Assembly: GCA_022496805.1 (NCBI GenBank) | Contig: CM040088.1 | Span: 10,447,001-10,511,000, forward strand | Source of the DNA: Pohlia nutans | Lineage: Eukaryota > Streptophyta > Bryopsida > Bryales > Mniaceae | Direction of reading: 5' to 3' | DNA: 64,000 nt | Shown: piece after piece, positions 1 to 12,003 of the stretch | How positions within the stretch are numbered: position 1 is the first letter of the stretch | Layout of the letters: each line of letters begins with the position of its first letter | The notes under the pieces: generated by a model | Database searches by the model: none | The model's input: the letters and a program-made list of their open reading frames with translations, nothing else | Told to the model about the DNA's origin: nothing | Position numbers and translations under genes: made by a program

Positions 1-516
1 GGGGGTGAGACGCGGAAGGATGCAGGGCCCCGAAGTGAAGCTCAAAGTTACTGGAACGTCGCGGAATCCAAACACTGGTTTGGAAGGCAGAGTGTGCGAT
101 GGCGGACCCTTACCGAGGAATTCGCCCGGGACAGCTTCGAAAATCTCATGTTCAGTTTCTGTCGGTTTCGAGAGTTGACGGGGCATTACCCCACGAACGT
201 CACCGTGATCAGCTATGATTTCAAGCAGCGGCGTTTCACGCTTCATCGCCATGCCTTACGGTTCCCGGACTCCCAGTTCTCATTTGTAGGAGTTCCGACA
301 TCACCGGTTCAGGGGGAGGGCGAAGCTCTCGATATGTTTCGAGAGGATCCTTATGGCTGTAAAGGAGCCTTGCGGCAGAAGAGACTCTCCCGGGACCCCT
401 TTCTACGAGCGGTGCCTTACCCTGTGGGTTGCCCTGAAATGAGAGGTCTATTTGGCTATTGTGCACCTGATTATTACGTTGGCAACCTTCCTTGGAATCA
501 CCAAATGCGGATCTGA
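1..516 (+). CDS. DUF218-family protein, C-terminal part (5' end outside window)
   Basis: The reading frame is open from base 1 and ends at TGA 514-516, giving 171 residues plus stop. It begins inside a conserved stretch (TRKDAGPRSEAQSYWNVAES) and continues through FENLMFSFCRFRELTG, VISYDFKQRRF and FREDPYGC to PYPVGCPEMRGLFGYC. This pattern matches my memory of the eukaryotic DUF218/YdcF-like family found in plants and fungi; its biochemical role is not established. The segment is the C-terminal half or so of such a protein and no splice site is needed inside it. An internal GTG at 94 is not a start, because family similarity extends upstream of it. Sequence downstream to about 1.2 kb is likely 3' UTR. 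I am confident it is the end of a real gene and fairly confident of the family. Confidence 0.8.
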   Translation, partial: GGETRKDAGPRSEAQSYWNVAESKHWFGRQSVRWRTLTEEFARDSFENLMFSFCRFRELTGHYPTNVTVISYDFKQRRFTLHRHALRFPDSQFSFVGVPTSPVQGEGEALDMFREDPYGCKGALRQKRLSRDPFLRAVPYPVGCPEMRGLFGYCAPDYYVGNLPWNHQMRI

Positions 517-3500
517 AGTACGCATTTGACAACGTTTTTGCGCGTCGCTGGCAATACACTTTGGCCTCTTCGTGTTGTACCAATTTGAGCCGCCTGTTCT
601 TTTTACAGACGGACTGACGCTCTTTTCAGCAAGGGACAGAGGGAAATAGCTTACTGGCGTTAGCCGACTTGCTTGTGTTGTTCTCCATCAGCATCATCAC
701 TACATTGTGGCACTCGCAGGTAAAGAAATTAAGTGGGGAGCTCCAGTTACGAGTCTTCAGCTCCGCCTTCACGTCTGCAGGGTTCAGGCTAGGCCTACTA
801 GCTAGTTCACCTACAAAAAGTATGCCAGAAACACGACCGAGCATGACTGTCTTCTGAGCAGAGGAGCAGTGTTTGCGCACTGCGAGAGGCCATGTAATCC
901 AACCGAGTGGGATCGAGGACAACTGCACAAGGGTACAAGAATCCGCCAGTCCTAGATTGGAGCAAGAGAATGCTCTGATGCTTTGAAGTTCGTAACTTTG
1001 CAGGCGATTATTTTAGAGTATTGCCTGCAGTTCACTTTTGCAGGTTTTTTCACCCGTTGTGCTGTACAAGTATTCTATTATAGCTTTGGTTTGGCAATGA
1101 GGCATGGATAATGTTACAATGTCACAGAACATTTTTTCCATACTCTCAGCCAATATACACTATTATTCTATTCTGTTTTATTTTACTTTCGCCCTTGATT
1201 TGTAGTATGTTTTCCGTCAGTAAGTACCGATTTCCTAACGTGAATTCGAAGTTATTTCCTCATCCGTGATGATGGCAGCTCCAGTTGTATCGCCTTTATG
1301 CAGCGAATGGGTGGGGCTTCAGCTTTAATGGTCACACGGATGGAAACTCAACAGAAGTAAACTCTCGTTGGCTCTATCGCTGTGTCGGTCATGCACAACT
1401 TTTTCGTCCTTTGCGTTTTTGATTTAGCCTGGCCGAAGTTTATCTAGCCTCTCGCTGTCAAAATCTTCCAAGGAAAACAATCATGGTAAAAGAGAGGGTT
1501 TAGATCATAAAGAGTTAGTTGATGTAACTGGCTGGGCTGTACCCTGCGTTAGCTGTCTCTCTTCAATCTGTCACTAGAGTAATCAGAGCTAGACAAGGAC
1601 GGGCTCTGCATTTGCTACACTCTAGGACACCGCTATTTACTTCTCCATTTACGCCACCTGCAGTTGCATTAGGGCATTTGCCAAGTGGTTTGGGAGCTTG
1701 CGAAAAGACAATAAGGGAAGACGGTTGTGGCGTTGTGTGGGTGTCTCAAGCACTAAATGGCTGTTGTTTCACTTGTACCGTCACTAAAGCGGGATTGCTG
1801 TCACCACTGCCGAATCCTGATTTAGGTCTGGCTCGTCTGCGCGCTTCTCTAGTATTCGAATGCATGCCTTAAACTTTGAGCTTTTCACGCTCCCCTATTA
1901 TTCTGTGCGTTCAGATGACAGACTGCAGACTCCAGAGTGGGGATTATCAAATAATTAGTAGCTGCCTATATCTCACATGATGGAGAATTCAGTGCCCTCG
2001 ATCAGCTCAAAATCATGACCCCATCATGGTAATTCACCAAACTTGTGCCTATCTATCTTTGCATGCATGGTTATAATAGTGACACAAATATTCATTATGA
2101 TCAATCCTGACAGGGGTTAAAGCAGTTAGTACTTCAACATTTATGCAAAGAATTACTTAGCCAAAGATTTAATGAAACCAGAGCATTAATGAGTTCAATG
2201 CATGAGTTATTCGTACAAGGGCTGATCTTCACACTGGGCAGGTGACTACTCAGTCAGAAGCAGAACTGAGTGAGGTAGCAGCTGAACTGCCACTGGTGGC
2301 AGGCACCGTCGTCCTCCCTGTCTCTTCATCGCCGTCAGCTGCTTGCCGTTGCCTGCCGTAACCTGCCGTTGCCTGCCGTTGCTCGCGTCAGTGGCCGTTG
2401 CCAGCAGGCTCCCAATGCTCTAAAGCTTGCAGCTCCAATCGCTCTGAGCACATCCCCGTCAATTGACTATACTACTGAGACCTCTCTATCGATTCTCGTC
2501 AATTTCGGTAGCTTCTTTTCACTGTTGCCTGGCTGGTGCATGCGTCTCCAGGCAATTGGATATTGGTTGGTCATGTCCACCATTTCTCAAGATATCCGAC
2601 TGTGACTTTCATGCTGTTGGAGTTGGCATCTCGACCATTGATGCTCTGAAAGGTATGGCCGCTTCGCTTCCATCCACTGACTGTTCATTAGTGAGTAGTT
2701 CCATGTAAGTTTCGTGCCACGATGTTGTAGTGACTGGTTTAATATGCTGTACACAAGGTCTGGCATGGTCGGACATGATGTATATGAGAAGCAGCCTCCC
2801 AAGTGAGGTTTAGAGGAGGTCAGCTCTCTCATTGCATTGTGTGTGGGTTCCCTTCTATGCCAGCTTCAATGGTGTTCTGAAATCGGTATGATATTGATGC
2901 TAGTGTTGTACAGAGGCAATGTCACTGGCTGTGCTGGGCGTTCGAGAAGTCCATGAGCTCTGCATACTTTGGCCCAAGTCTTTGCTCTGAATTGTAGAAC
3001 AGAATCACTTGACCCGCGAGCTTTTGTCTGAGTACGTGTTCAATCTGTATCAGGTTGCCGCATCGACAAGTTTGCTAGGACCGAGTGACTATCGCCAGAA
3101 GCTGTAGAGCTCAAGGAACCGACGTCTGGTACGTCGCTTTAATCATCTCAAAATGAATTGTCAAAGTAGGAAGACTTTCCTTTTGATTGTGCAGTGACCA
3201 GCTCTGATCCTAGTGGTCCCTCAGAAATCATTGTCTCTTACCTCTCGTCTGTCGTGTGGGTCTACGGCTCATATGTCGTATAAGCCCTGACTGCGTAGTG
3301 TCAATATGACGATCTTGTAATTGATCTGCAGTAGCTTGCACCTATTTTCGTGAATGGTCGGTTGGCCTCCCTTGCACATCATATTTTGCTTGACTGCAGC
3401 AAGAATTCCCAGGCTGTTTTAGCCGCCGTTACAGATGGTAGATTTACCGTCACTGCTCCTAGCCAGTATGCGTTAGGGAGTGCTTGTGTTACCAGACGGC

Positions 3501-3587
3501 ACTCGCAGTCATTGTCCTTAGTTCTCTTCGAAATGCAACCAATTTATGTTCCTGATTCCATCTGTAATCCGCCATTTTGAAGCAGAC
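517..3587. other. intergenic region and probable leader of the next gene; no gene recognised
   Basis: About 3 kb with only short open frames, none resembling a known protein. The first several hundred bases probably hold the 3' UTR of the DUF218 gene. The part before 3588 should hold the promoter and leader of the proline-rich protein gene, but I cannot place a TATA box or start site with confidence. Confidence 0.5.
2342..2384. repeat. short tandem repeat of CCTGCCGTTG units
   Basis: Four imperfect copies of a 10-11 base unit (CCTGCCGTTG and CCTGCCGTAA) stand next to each other in a locally GC-rich patch upstream of the proline-rich protein gene. No function is evident. Confidence 0.7.
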
Positions 3588-4975
3588 ATGGCGGCTCGCG
3601 CGGGGCTCTCATGGACATATATCAACATCATCGTTCTGATATGCAGCTCGCAAATCATATTCTCAGCTAACGCAGGGTGGTCAGGGTGAGTATCCATCTC
3701 TTCACTTATTTTGTTACGGTGCCTTGTACTGGGAAGGTTTGAAAAGTTAAGATGTTTTGATATCTCACTTTGGACTTGCAGACCAACCAAAGCTCCAGCA
3801 CACGCACCATCGTGGACACCCTATCATCCTCCCAAGGGACCCTCCCCTCATTACGCACCTTTTTCTCCTCCAGAGGGAGGCCTCCCCCCATCTTGGGCAC
3901 CGCACACACCGCCAGCAGCGCCCACACCTTGGACCCCTCCCGCTGCACCTGCACCGGTATATGCTCCATGGAAGGCACCATCGGGTCCAGCTCCTTACTA
4001 CGCTCCTGGTCCTTGGACAGCCTCTGCTCCGGCACCGGAAGTCCCTGTTGGACCGCCTGCCTATGAACCCGTTTCTGCCCCTGCTTATTCTCCTATTGTC
4101 GTTCCAGAAGGCCCTGTTTATGCTCCTTGGGTGTCTCCTGCCGCCACTCCAACTCCAACTCCAACTCCAACCCCAACTCCAACCCCAACACCAACCCCAA
4201 CATTAACTCCGACCCCAACTCCAACACCTGTATACGTCCCATCTCCCACCCCAGGTATGTAAACATTCTACTGTCAGCAGCCAGTTTGTGAGGATACGTA
4301 GCTGATGGTTTTCTGGTATCCTCTGATCAATATGCTTATCTGAAATTGATCGATGTTCTCATACTCAATGGTGTTTAATGTTCACGCCTGATTGTTATTG
4401 AAATCTTCTGTTATTTACATCTGATTAGATCATATATATGCAATGGATTTAGGAGGCTATGACTGAGGATAATGAGTGGTTATGTAACTGTTAGTTTACT
4501 GGAATCCTCGGTTATGCATATCTTACATTGATCGTATTATTTATGTCCAATGGTTTTGAAAGTTCTGATGAAATGCTCTGTTATCTGACATGCTCTGTTA
4601 TGAAATGAAATGCTCTGTTATCTGACATTGATGGGTTTTTCTGGGCTTGTGTATTTCAGTGCCATCTCCTGCAGATGTACCTGCACCGGTGCCATATGCG
4701 TATGCTCCAGTGTCGTCCCCACCAGCTCCGTTCTCTCCCGATTCAGATCTTGCTCCGCTTTCCAGCGAACCGGAGTCATCTCCAGTTATTGTATGTCTTC
4801 ACGGAATCTACCATCACCTGCATTGTGTAGAATTCAATGGATTGTGTAGAGTTCTTGCCTTGGTGCTCATTACATGCTTCTCATTTTGCAGGCTGCTGGA
4901 TCAAGGCTCTCGCAATCGTGGAGGCTGTTTTCAATGACGGTGGCCACTTGCATGGCTGTGGCATTCACGTTATGA
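3588..4975 (+). CDS. GPI-anchored proline-rich / arabinogalactan-like cell-wall protein, four exons
   Basis: I assemble exons 3588-3685, 3782-4254, 4660-4790 and 4892-4975. All introns are GT-AG (donors GTGAGT, GTATGT, GTATGT; acceptors TTGCAG, TTTCAG, TTGCAG) and phases match, giving 261 residues. The start ATG opens MAARAGLSWTYINIIVLICS, a clear signal peptide ending near SANAG. The middle (about residues 34-190) is rich in PxY/APxW blocks and a (TP)n run encoded by CCAACT/CCAACC repeats at 4144-4230. Exon 3 adds PSPADVPAPVP and similar motifs. The last exon gives a small-residue segment (AAGS) then a hydrophobic tail ending MAVAFTL and stop, as in GPI-attachment signals. AP/SP/TP/VP dipeptides are typical of O-glycosylated hydroxyproline-rich proteins of the plasma membrane-wall interface (family knowledge). 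Exon structure is inferred from splice motifs and the meaningful protein it gives; the exact function is unknown. Confidence 0.8.
4562..4628. repeat. intronic tandem repeat of GAAATGCTCTGTTATCTGAC units
   Basis: Inside the second intron a unit of about 20-22 bases (ATGCTCTGTTATCTGACAT) recurs three times with small changes. A looser ~70 base duplication (around 4300-4370 and 4476-4550) is also visible in the same intron, suggesting it grew by slippage or tandem duplication. Confidence 0.6.
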
Positions 4976-7015
4976 GGAGGTTGGTAGTGTTAGCTATACT
5001 GTACCACTTGATTGGCCATCACATTTTTATTTGCAGCCAGTTTTTTTTCCCGCTAATCACATTTAGACCCTGGAAGTTTTTTAGTTAGTGTTTCGAGAGA
5101 CTTAACATTTTTTATTAAAGAATTTGCACCATTCTGATTGACCTCCTAGCTTTCAAATTTTCGAGTTTCATCCAATCTGTGTCTACCTGTTGATCATGTA
5201 AGAATTTGCTTTTCCTTGTGAAGGTGTTGCATTCAAGTTATATTAGTCAACGGTATTCATGAGTGTAGAGGTGTAGTGGACCTTTGTCGAGATCATTGTC
5301 TGACATTGAATTATCATCACTTCATGTATTTTCTCTTTCCCAGCTGCTGTGATTGAGTCTGCCACTGCAAAATCAGTTGTCAGAGAAGGAATAACATTTT
5401 GTATGTTGCCTACTCCTTATCTTGTATATGATAATTTCCTGATGCTATGCAAATGTTGCTGAATGTAGTAGTGCACAAGTCCACTACAGTTTGAATTCAC
5501 ACATGCTCTATTCTATGCCGATAAATCTCACAACCAAAGCAGCAGGGTTTAGCTTTGTCCTAGAAAAGCACATTATCAACTGTATGTTTGAACCTTTGCA
5601 TTATAAAAAGCAGATCATGTGAACAATCCATCAGACCACAGCCAATTCAATTGGCATCAAACACTTCTGTGCACAGGTTGATTTTCTTTCCTTTGTAGAA
5701 AATTCTTTCTTACCTGTTCTGGACAATTTTTCCAATATTCACCACTTACTTTAACTTTCAATCTCTGTCATCTTTTAAAGCACATATTGGAATGCCTTTA
5801 AATTAAGAGTGCAATTAAGAAGTGCAATTAAGAAACACTTGGAGTGGAATTAACAAATACCATAAATTTGGACGTTGGACCTGGCGTCTTCAGCAAGGTA
5901 TGCATACTGTAATCTGACACTTGTTTTAAGAAATTGTGCTGCAGACTATTTACAAAACATAATCATCAGTTTGGAAGACTGGGGTTGACCACCATCCCTC
6001 ATGTCAATTGAATATGACACAGATCCAGATGATAATGCTGCATGTCAACGAGATGCTCTCAAACAATGGTTATGGGTTCTAACGTTCTAACCCTCGTCAT
6101 TCAGAAATCCTTCATTGGCAATACAAGTGAGAATCTGCAAATTCCATATCATCAACTGAATAGAACCGAATAACATGTGATGATTTCTGAACTTTAACTA
6201 TTACCATATCATCGCCGTAAGTGTGACTGTTGAGAATAAGTCGGAAATACAAGACCCACTCAGCAAGACCCACTTCAATACTCACTTCAGCAACTGAATG
6301 GGGAGTTTTCTGAGGGAACCAGCTTAAATCCAATATTTTACCAGAGCAACCGGTTTTAGACAAGAACCCATCTGGTTATTACCTATGTGTCACCTAGGTA
6401 AGAACCCATCCGGATTTAAGCCAAAAATTATGAGTTTCAACCGATAATTTGGCAATTTCATTCAACTGACTTTACACTAACTGTCGGATCTTCCGGTACA
6501 TTGCACTCAGGAAACATGAAGTCTACTTCAGCCTCTGCTAGATCCTTACTGTGTACACTGACAAGCTTGGTATTTAGCAAGTGTATTTCCCGGATTGAAT
6601 GGCATGATTATTGTTCTCCATCCAGAAGTCTGATCTCTGCATGTGTCTGGATTTGACCTTGCCTGGAAGAACAGATTTTCTGGATGTGTAGAAGATATGC
6701 CACACAAGTACCTCTAGGGAAGGTAAATTACCTCGCAGAACTTTAGATATTATTATATTGTCTTTACTTGTTTGTTTTCACTTAGCTTGATTGGTGTCAC
6801 TATGGCCCCTACACATGGCTTGGCAGGACCCGAACTCTTCAAACTAGTTCTCAACATAATGGCTGAGTGCAAAAATATATATTTGTAGATTTCTTCACAC
6901 CTTGGATGAAAAAAGAATTGTCCAAGTTTAAAAACACATGTTCATATTCAGAAATGTAAACATATCATTCTATTAAAAAAATTGACACTTGAGCATTGAT
7001 CAGGGTTTTCAGTAC
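4976..7015. other. 3' flank of the proline-rich gene and intergenic DNA; no gene recognised
   Basis: The first few hundred bases probably contain the 3' UTR. A pyrimidine-rich AG at about 5342 could be an acceptor for a 3' UTR exon, but nothing coding follows. The rest holds only short frames. Small direct repeats occur at 5805-5840 (GTGCAATTAAGAA units) and 6364-6412 (AAGAACCCATCYGG). Confidence 0.5.
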
Positions 7016-7018
7016 TTA

Positions 7019-7565
7019 GAGCGTCTCTTGTAGTTTGGCTAAATATAGCCCTTGCACATGCAGGTTGCAAGGGTCGCAACATAACATTCTTCAGCCCTTA
7101 CTGGACCACAACCTTTCTCTATAGTGTCGCTACAGGGTAAAGTACTAATAAAATAATTCAACTCTCCAACCCTCGTTGCTTCGTCGAGCTGAAGTTATTG
7201 TAGATCCTCCAAGATGCTTGTGATTCCAAGGCACTATAGATGCAGCTTCTTCATATGCCACATGCCACAGGTGCGACAGTAGCATGCTTAAGAATGTTAT
7301 GAACTACTCAATATATGGAGGGCTTGAGGCAAATTCCACAGGCCTTTGCATTCTACCTTTGCACGTTGCCCCCTCCCGCTCTATGTGTCACTTGATACCC
7401 CTCCCACATACAATGAGCTAGAAACTTCAAAAAGACGCTTCAAATATGGAGAGCCTTGACCATTTTGTGACAACCCCTAGTCCCCTACTGAACCATTTTC
7501 CTCATGCATTGAGTGTTGGACATTAAAAATGATTGGCAGTTGCCACTATGCTACAAGAGACGCTC
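7019..7565. mobile_element. Tourist/Harbinger-like MITE, TTA duplication
   Basis: The element starts GAGCGTCTCTTGTAG and ends with the inverted copy CTACAAGAGACGCTC. It is flanked by TTA at 7016-7018 and 7566-7568. There is no coding capacity across 547 bp. The TTA target and size fit a non-autonomous PIF/Harbinger (Tourist-like) element. An element with a similar end, GAGCSTCTC, lies at 48842-49184. Confidence 0.75.
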
Positions 7566-7568
7566 TTA

Positions 7569-7847
7569 GGGCGGGCTTCCATGTGAGCATCGGCCCAGTG
7601 AATATAGCTACATGACAAAAAATGAGGTCTCAACTTCCACCCATGCTCGGTGAGCATTAAAAGCGGAATTTGCATTTCATCCACTCTCACTCCCATCGGT
7701 GGGCTACATGATTGGTTGCTTGTAGAAAGTTTCTAATTATATCTATTGGATTGATCTACCGAGGTATGCATGGAAGTGCTCCACACTATTTTTATCGGTG
7801 GAGAGCAAGATTCAAGGACTGGACCAACTCTGCATGGAAGAAGGCCC
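7569..7847. mobile_element. Tourist/Harbinger-like MITE sharing a TTA with its neighbour
   Basis: It starts GGGCGGGCTTCCATGTG and ends CATGGAAGAAGGCCC (imperfect inverted repeats). It lies between TTA at 7566-7568 and TTA at 7848-7850. The left TTA is also the right target duplication of the preceding MITE, so one inserted at the edge of the other. Confidence 0.65.
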
Positions 7848-7855
7848 TTACAATA

Positions 7856-8126
7856 CCGTAGTACCATAGCTGGATCGCCACCCCATGAACAAATATTTAA
7901 TATTTTTTGAAAAATAAGGTTTGTTCCTCAAAAAATAAATTTCTTGATTTTTGTTTTTGAGCCAAAATGATTAAAAATGGCCCAAAATGGCCCAAAATAG
8001 CTTAGAGATAGCAAAATATAGCTATAATAATTTATTCTATTTTCGTTTTTTGTCCTCATAATTTCCGATTTTTTATGTTTTATATGTTTTGAATTATTTT
8101 TTGGCGACCCAGCTATGGTACTACGG
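7856..8126. mobile_element. TA-flanked MITE (Tc1/mariner-like)
   Basis: Terminal inverted repeats CCGTAGTACCATAGCTGG and CCAGCTATGGTACTACGG are flanked by TA at 7854-7855 and 8127-8128. The inside is AT-rich and non-coding (271 bp). TA duplication points to the Tc1/mariner group. The element at 34259-34533 has the same design and a similar CCGTAC start. Confidence 0.75.
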
Positions 8127-8128
8127 TA

Positions 8129-9453
8129 GTATGAAACCTGCCATCATAGTTAAGGAATAGAATGGTGATTACGAGGTAGCAGTGCCTTGAAAATCAATTC
8201 TCTATTTAATAATGAGACACAAAATCAGATGTGAACAATCATTCCACTTCAGATGTGAACAATCATGCCTTGCTCGAGGGTTCCAGGCTTTTGATATAAG
8301 TACTCACGCCATCCTTGCATACAAAGATGATTGTGGTTCAACAATTCTAAGTATAAAATCATCAACTCAGTATAAAAAATACACCAAATTCTTGTTGAAT
8401 ATATGTATTATAAATTGTAAACTTTAGTATATGTAGTAAAAATTTGTAGACATTCATGAAAATTTTAACATATAGTATAGATGCAAGGCCAACTTAATTC
8501 TACTTGTAGAAATACAATATGTGATTTCATAAAACCTTCCAAATGGATGAAAATAACATTAAAAGGGATGGACAAGACATATGATCATGTCCCACATCAA
8601 GGCATGGGTTAAATTAATGCAAATAAAATATCCAAGTACAATACACATTGTGAACTAAATTGCATTAGTGGGAAAATGTAGTTCTACGAGGGCCCCTTGC
8701 ACTATTCAAATTTCATATCAACGAGAATAAGTTGTCAAAGATTGACTTGTTGGTGAGATTTCTTTAATAACCACAGTTTGTGAAGTGCGAACTATTTGAA
8801 GATGTGGCAATTGTTTAGAGGCATGGGATAAAAGGAGAACTTGAGGAGACACGTGGCCTTCGACACTCAACAATCTCTTGCAATGCTGGAATAATTTGCC
8901 CTATCTCATGGGAGAACTCCAGTGGTTTGTGCACTGTGAATTCCTTTTCCCATGTTGCACTAAAAGCATGGACGGTTTATTCCGGTCCTTGAAAATTTCA
9001 AAAGCCCTTGCTACATAACAAGATTTCAAAGTCATTCCGAAAAACAAGTCTCTATAATCTCATTGAGAAGGTCTGCTACCCTCTCGATGAGATCTCAAGA
9101 CTGAGAATCCAAAGTTTCGGTGGTTGTGACACCTAGAACTAACGAAAGATCAAGTGGTTCTTTCAGTGGTGTCATACCCCACTACGAAATACTCCTATTT
9201 TCAAACCATGAATCCTTGGTCTATTTGGCAAGAACTAAGAAGCCCAAATTAGACCTCAAATTATTATTTTTAATCCCTTTTAAAAAGGTTCCATGCATAG
9301 TTATTTTTGTTGAAATTTACTTGTTTTTCAACAACATATACAATGCTCTTCATTGATTCCAATGTTTTATATTTGGTCCCATTTGAACTATGATTATCAC
9401 AATATACCAATTGAATTTGCCATTTCAAAACGACGAATCTTTGGACATGTCCT
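8129..9453. other. AT-rich intergenic DNA; nothing recognised
   Basis: Only short frames are present. A direct repeat of CAGATGTGAACAATCAT occurs at about 8227-8268. I see no gene or complete element. Confidence 0.5.
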
Positions 9454-9457
9454 TTAA

Positions 9458-10464
9458 CCCTTTAACGCTTTGGGTATTGTAGCTAGGTTCACTGAATTTC
9501 ACTGGGTTTTCCCACTATGATTGATACTACCATAAATAAAATGGATTAAATTAGAAAGTAACCATACAATTGTATTTTCAACTGGAATGCAGACATTTTG
9601 CCAAAATTAGATAATCATCCGATGGTGGGATTGGAAGATCATAGTATGTCTTTGAACCATATAATGGACACTCAAAAAATGAGATTTTGGAGGTGTGTGA
9701 CTTCAAAGTTAAATAGAATTTGGATTAAATTTTCAAAAATGAAAGTGAAGATGTTCAGCAATGATCTATGTCAACACTTCTCTGTTGCAATCTTCCATGT
9801 TAAGAACGGACTCACACATAATTATTGTGAATTTTATAAGTGAGAGTGATTTATCCTTGTACGGTTTAGGACAAAAATTTATATGTTAAAATATGAAAGA
9901 AGTTGGTACATGGATCAAGATTGGAATACATACACTAATGGAACATGAACAAGAGAACACAATTCAAAAAAAAAAAAAACAAGATAACAAACTTCCAAAC
10001 ACAAGAAATACTGCATAGTACATATATTGTATTTGTAAGTATTTGAAGTATTTTCGCATTTTGTTCATAGGTATTTTGATAGTTGCAAAACTCCAAATTA
10101 AAATTTTCTTTTTCTAGAAGATGTGTATTATAAGTCTCAAAATTTGAACTTCACAATTCAAAATCCAATTGTTCACGGATTTTCCGTTATTTGCATTTTT
10201 GACACATCAGGGACCACAAAGTAATTACTTGAGCACTACTCTAAATAGTGTATTTAGTGTGAGATACACTAATTTACATAAACATGTTGTAAGTTTTTAC
10301 TGTTGACCAATTTTTTTACCCTCTATATTGGTCAAGATGGGGATCTTTCAATAGTATTGGAATCAATGTCTTTGGTAAATTTTTTTGTCGAGAGTAAAAA
10401 TCTATAACATTTTCAAATCTTATAATTATCTCACACTAAATACACTATTTAGTGTAGTTAGGGG
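9458..10464 (-). mobile_element. TTAA-target element, interrupted by a MITE
   Basis: The left end reads TTAA then CCCTTTAACG; the right end reads GGGG then TTAA (TTAA at 9454-9457 and 10465-10468). About 9660-10000 is an inverted copy of 41990-42330, and its left end matches the right end of the element near 42521. It therefore belongs to the CCCCTAAACG family, in a diverged subfamily. A 216 bp TA-flanked MITE is nested near its right end. No coding region. Confidence 0.6.
10239..10454. mobile_element. TA-flanked MITE nested in a TTAA element
   Basis: Inverted repeats begin CTCTAAATAGTGTATTTAGTG on the left and CACTAAATAG on the right (inverted), flanked by TA at 10237-10238 and 10455-10456. 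216 bp, non-coding. Confidence 0.7.
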
Positions 10465-10499
10465 TTAAACTTTCAAACTCTCTGGTGATAAAAAATAAG

Positions 10500-10896
10500 T
10501 GGATGGGAGGGAAGGCAGATTACAAATGACCCCACAAAACCGCTGAAGCCAAGTTAGCACGGCAACTGAACTGACCCTTGACGATGGCATGGACGCAATG
10601 CAATGAAGGGCCACACGCAAACTGACAAGTGGACCCCTCACTGGCTTCCACGTGGATTCCCTTACTGGCTCTTCACTTCACAGCCACAGAAGAAGCCGAA
10701 CCCAATCGACGAAACATCCGCTCACTCTCATTCATCCATCGCATATTTCATCCATCGCACAGCCCGCCCGCCGCGTCCTTCCAGGTTCAAACCGCGCAGT
10801 CTCCGTTTGCCGCGCAGGCAGTTAGTTGCGTCCGAACTGCGGCTCCTGTCCATGGAGCCCATTCTTCCTTCTAGAAAATTATCCACTGCGCCATAA
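10500..10896 (+). promoter_or_regulatory. orphan GC-rich promoter/leader-like island
   Basis: A sharply bounded GC-rich patch sits in AT-rich surroundings. It contains a G-box-like CCACGTGG (about 10649-10656), a pyrimidine-rich stretch and an ATG in good context (CCATGGAG, about 10851) that opens MEPILPSRKLSTAP and stops at TAA 10894-10896. An ORF from ATG 10603 is also open to the same stop (97 residues, composition unlike a conserved protein). It looks like the 5' end of a gene whose body is missing or moved, but a short real gene cannot be excluded. Confidence 0.3.
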
Positions 10897-11029
10897 AGAT
10901 ACCCTTTGATTCCAAAATTTTATCTCACATTAGAATTATTTTATTTCAAATGGTAATTGTATCAGGGAGAAATGTGAAAAAATTAATTCTGTAGGAAAAA
11001 AGTAAGTAAACAAGAAGGAATTTCACTAA

Positions 11030-11453
11030 CACCACTTTTTTATTCTTTTTTGTTTCCTTCTTCAATCTTTTGTTTTTTGTTTTTTGTTTTTTTTTTGTTT
11101 TTTGCAATCATTTCTTATCAACTTCTTGAATCTTCTTTGACTCCTTCTTGGTTTCTAAATTTTCACATTTTAGCTTTAGTATGATAACCATATCAAATTG
11201 AATTTTTAAATTTTTAAAAACAAACTACTAGGTATTACATAAGTTTTAGAATGATGGTTCTCACACTACCTGGCCAAGAATGTTACTTCTTCATTCACTC
11301 TTCGCTCTCTAGGCAGATTCGAGGGCAAATTTAAGAACTTTAACCCCTTTTCTTTTTTCTTTTTTTTTTAACCACAAGACAAAAAAAACTAATATTCTCT
11401 TATAAAGGGTGATAAATGTCTTACTTGGTTTAAATCCCCAGAAGACAAGGAGC

Positions 11454-11510
<57 letters not shown>

Positions 11511-11512
11511 AC
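11030..11512. repeat. low-complexity T-rich and A-rich tracts
   Basis: TTTTTTGTTTTTTG runs (11065-11105) and an (AAAAC)n then poly(A) tract (11452-11510). Open frames reported across these on the minus strand encode only phenylalanine-rich strings and are not genes. Confidence 0.8.
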
Positions 11513-11536
11513 AACACTTACTTGCCCCAACGTTAA

Positions 11537-11999
11537 CCAAAAGAGAAAATGAGAAGCATGATGTTTTAATAATTATTTGTACCGTCAAAATTTCAAAAAA
11601 TGTTTTAAACACTCATTTAATAAATTTAGAAGCATTTACCATTTAATATTCACCAAAATTACAATTTTTATTTTTAGAATTTGAAATTTGGTATGATTGG
11701 TTAAAACTAGACATTCTATTCTAAAATTCAAAAAAGAAAAAATTTCAAAGGAGAGAACATCATTACTTTCCCAAAATAGAAAGATTTATAACACTAGGAC
11801 ATTGTGGAGGTGTTTGTCTTTGAAAAATTCCTTAGTGAACCTCAATATTGCAAATGAAATGCATCAAACAACACTAGAACATGATCTCTACCCCCAATTT
11901 TGACAAAAAATCAAAACTCAAAAAATGTCATTTTCTAACCATAGACAGTCACTGCTGTTTGGGCTGTAACCAGAAAATGGTCGATTAGTCATTTAGGGG
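11537..11999 (-). mobile_element. TTAA-target element, F subfamily, reverse orientation
   Basis: Flanked by TTAA at 11533-11536 and 12000-12003. The right end is TTTAGGGG; the left end is degraded. The interior is the reverse complement of the element at 61987-62530 (shared blocks around 11757-11800 and 11565-11690). Non-coding. Confidence 0.65.
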
Positions 12000-12003
12000 T
12001 TAA

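Noticed and set aside
3711..4262. 183-codon ORF beginning MLRCLVLG as the proline-rich protein
   Set aside because: Its first 24 codons are intron. The acceptor at 3781 and the signal-peptide exon at 3588 give a better gene.
11309..11612. Minus-strand ORFs of 60-73 codons
   Set aside because: They are translations of poly(A)/(AAAAC)n tracts (phenylalanine and valine strings).
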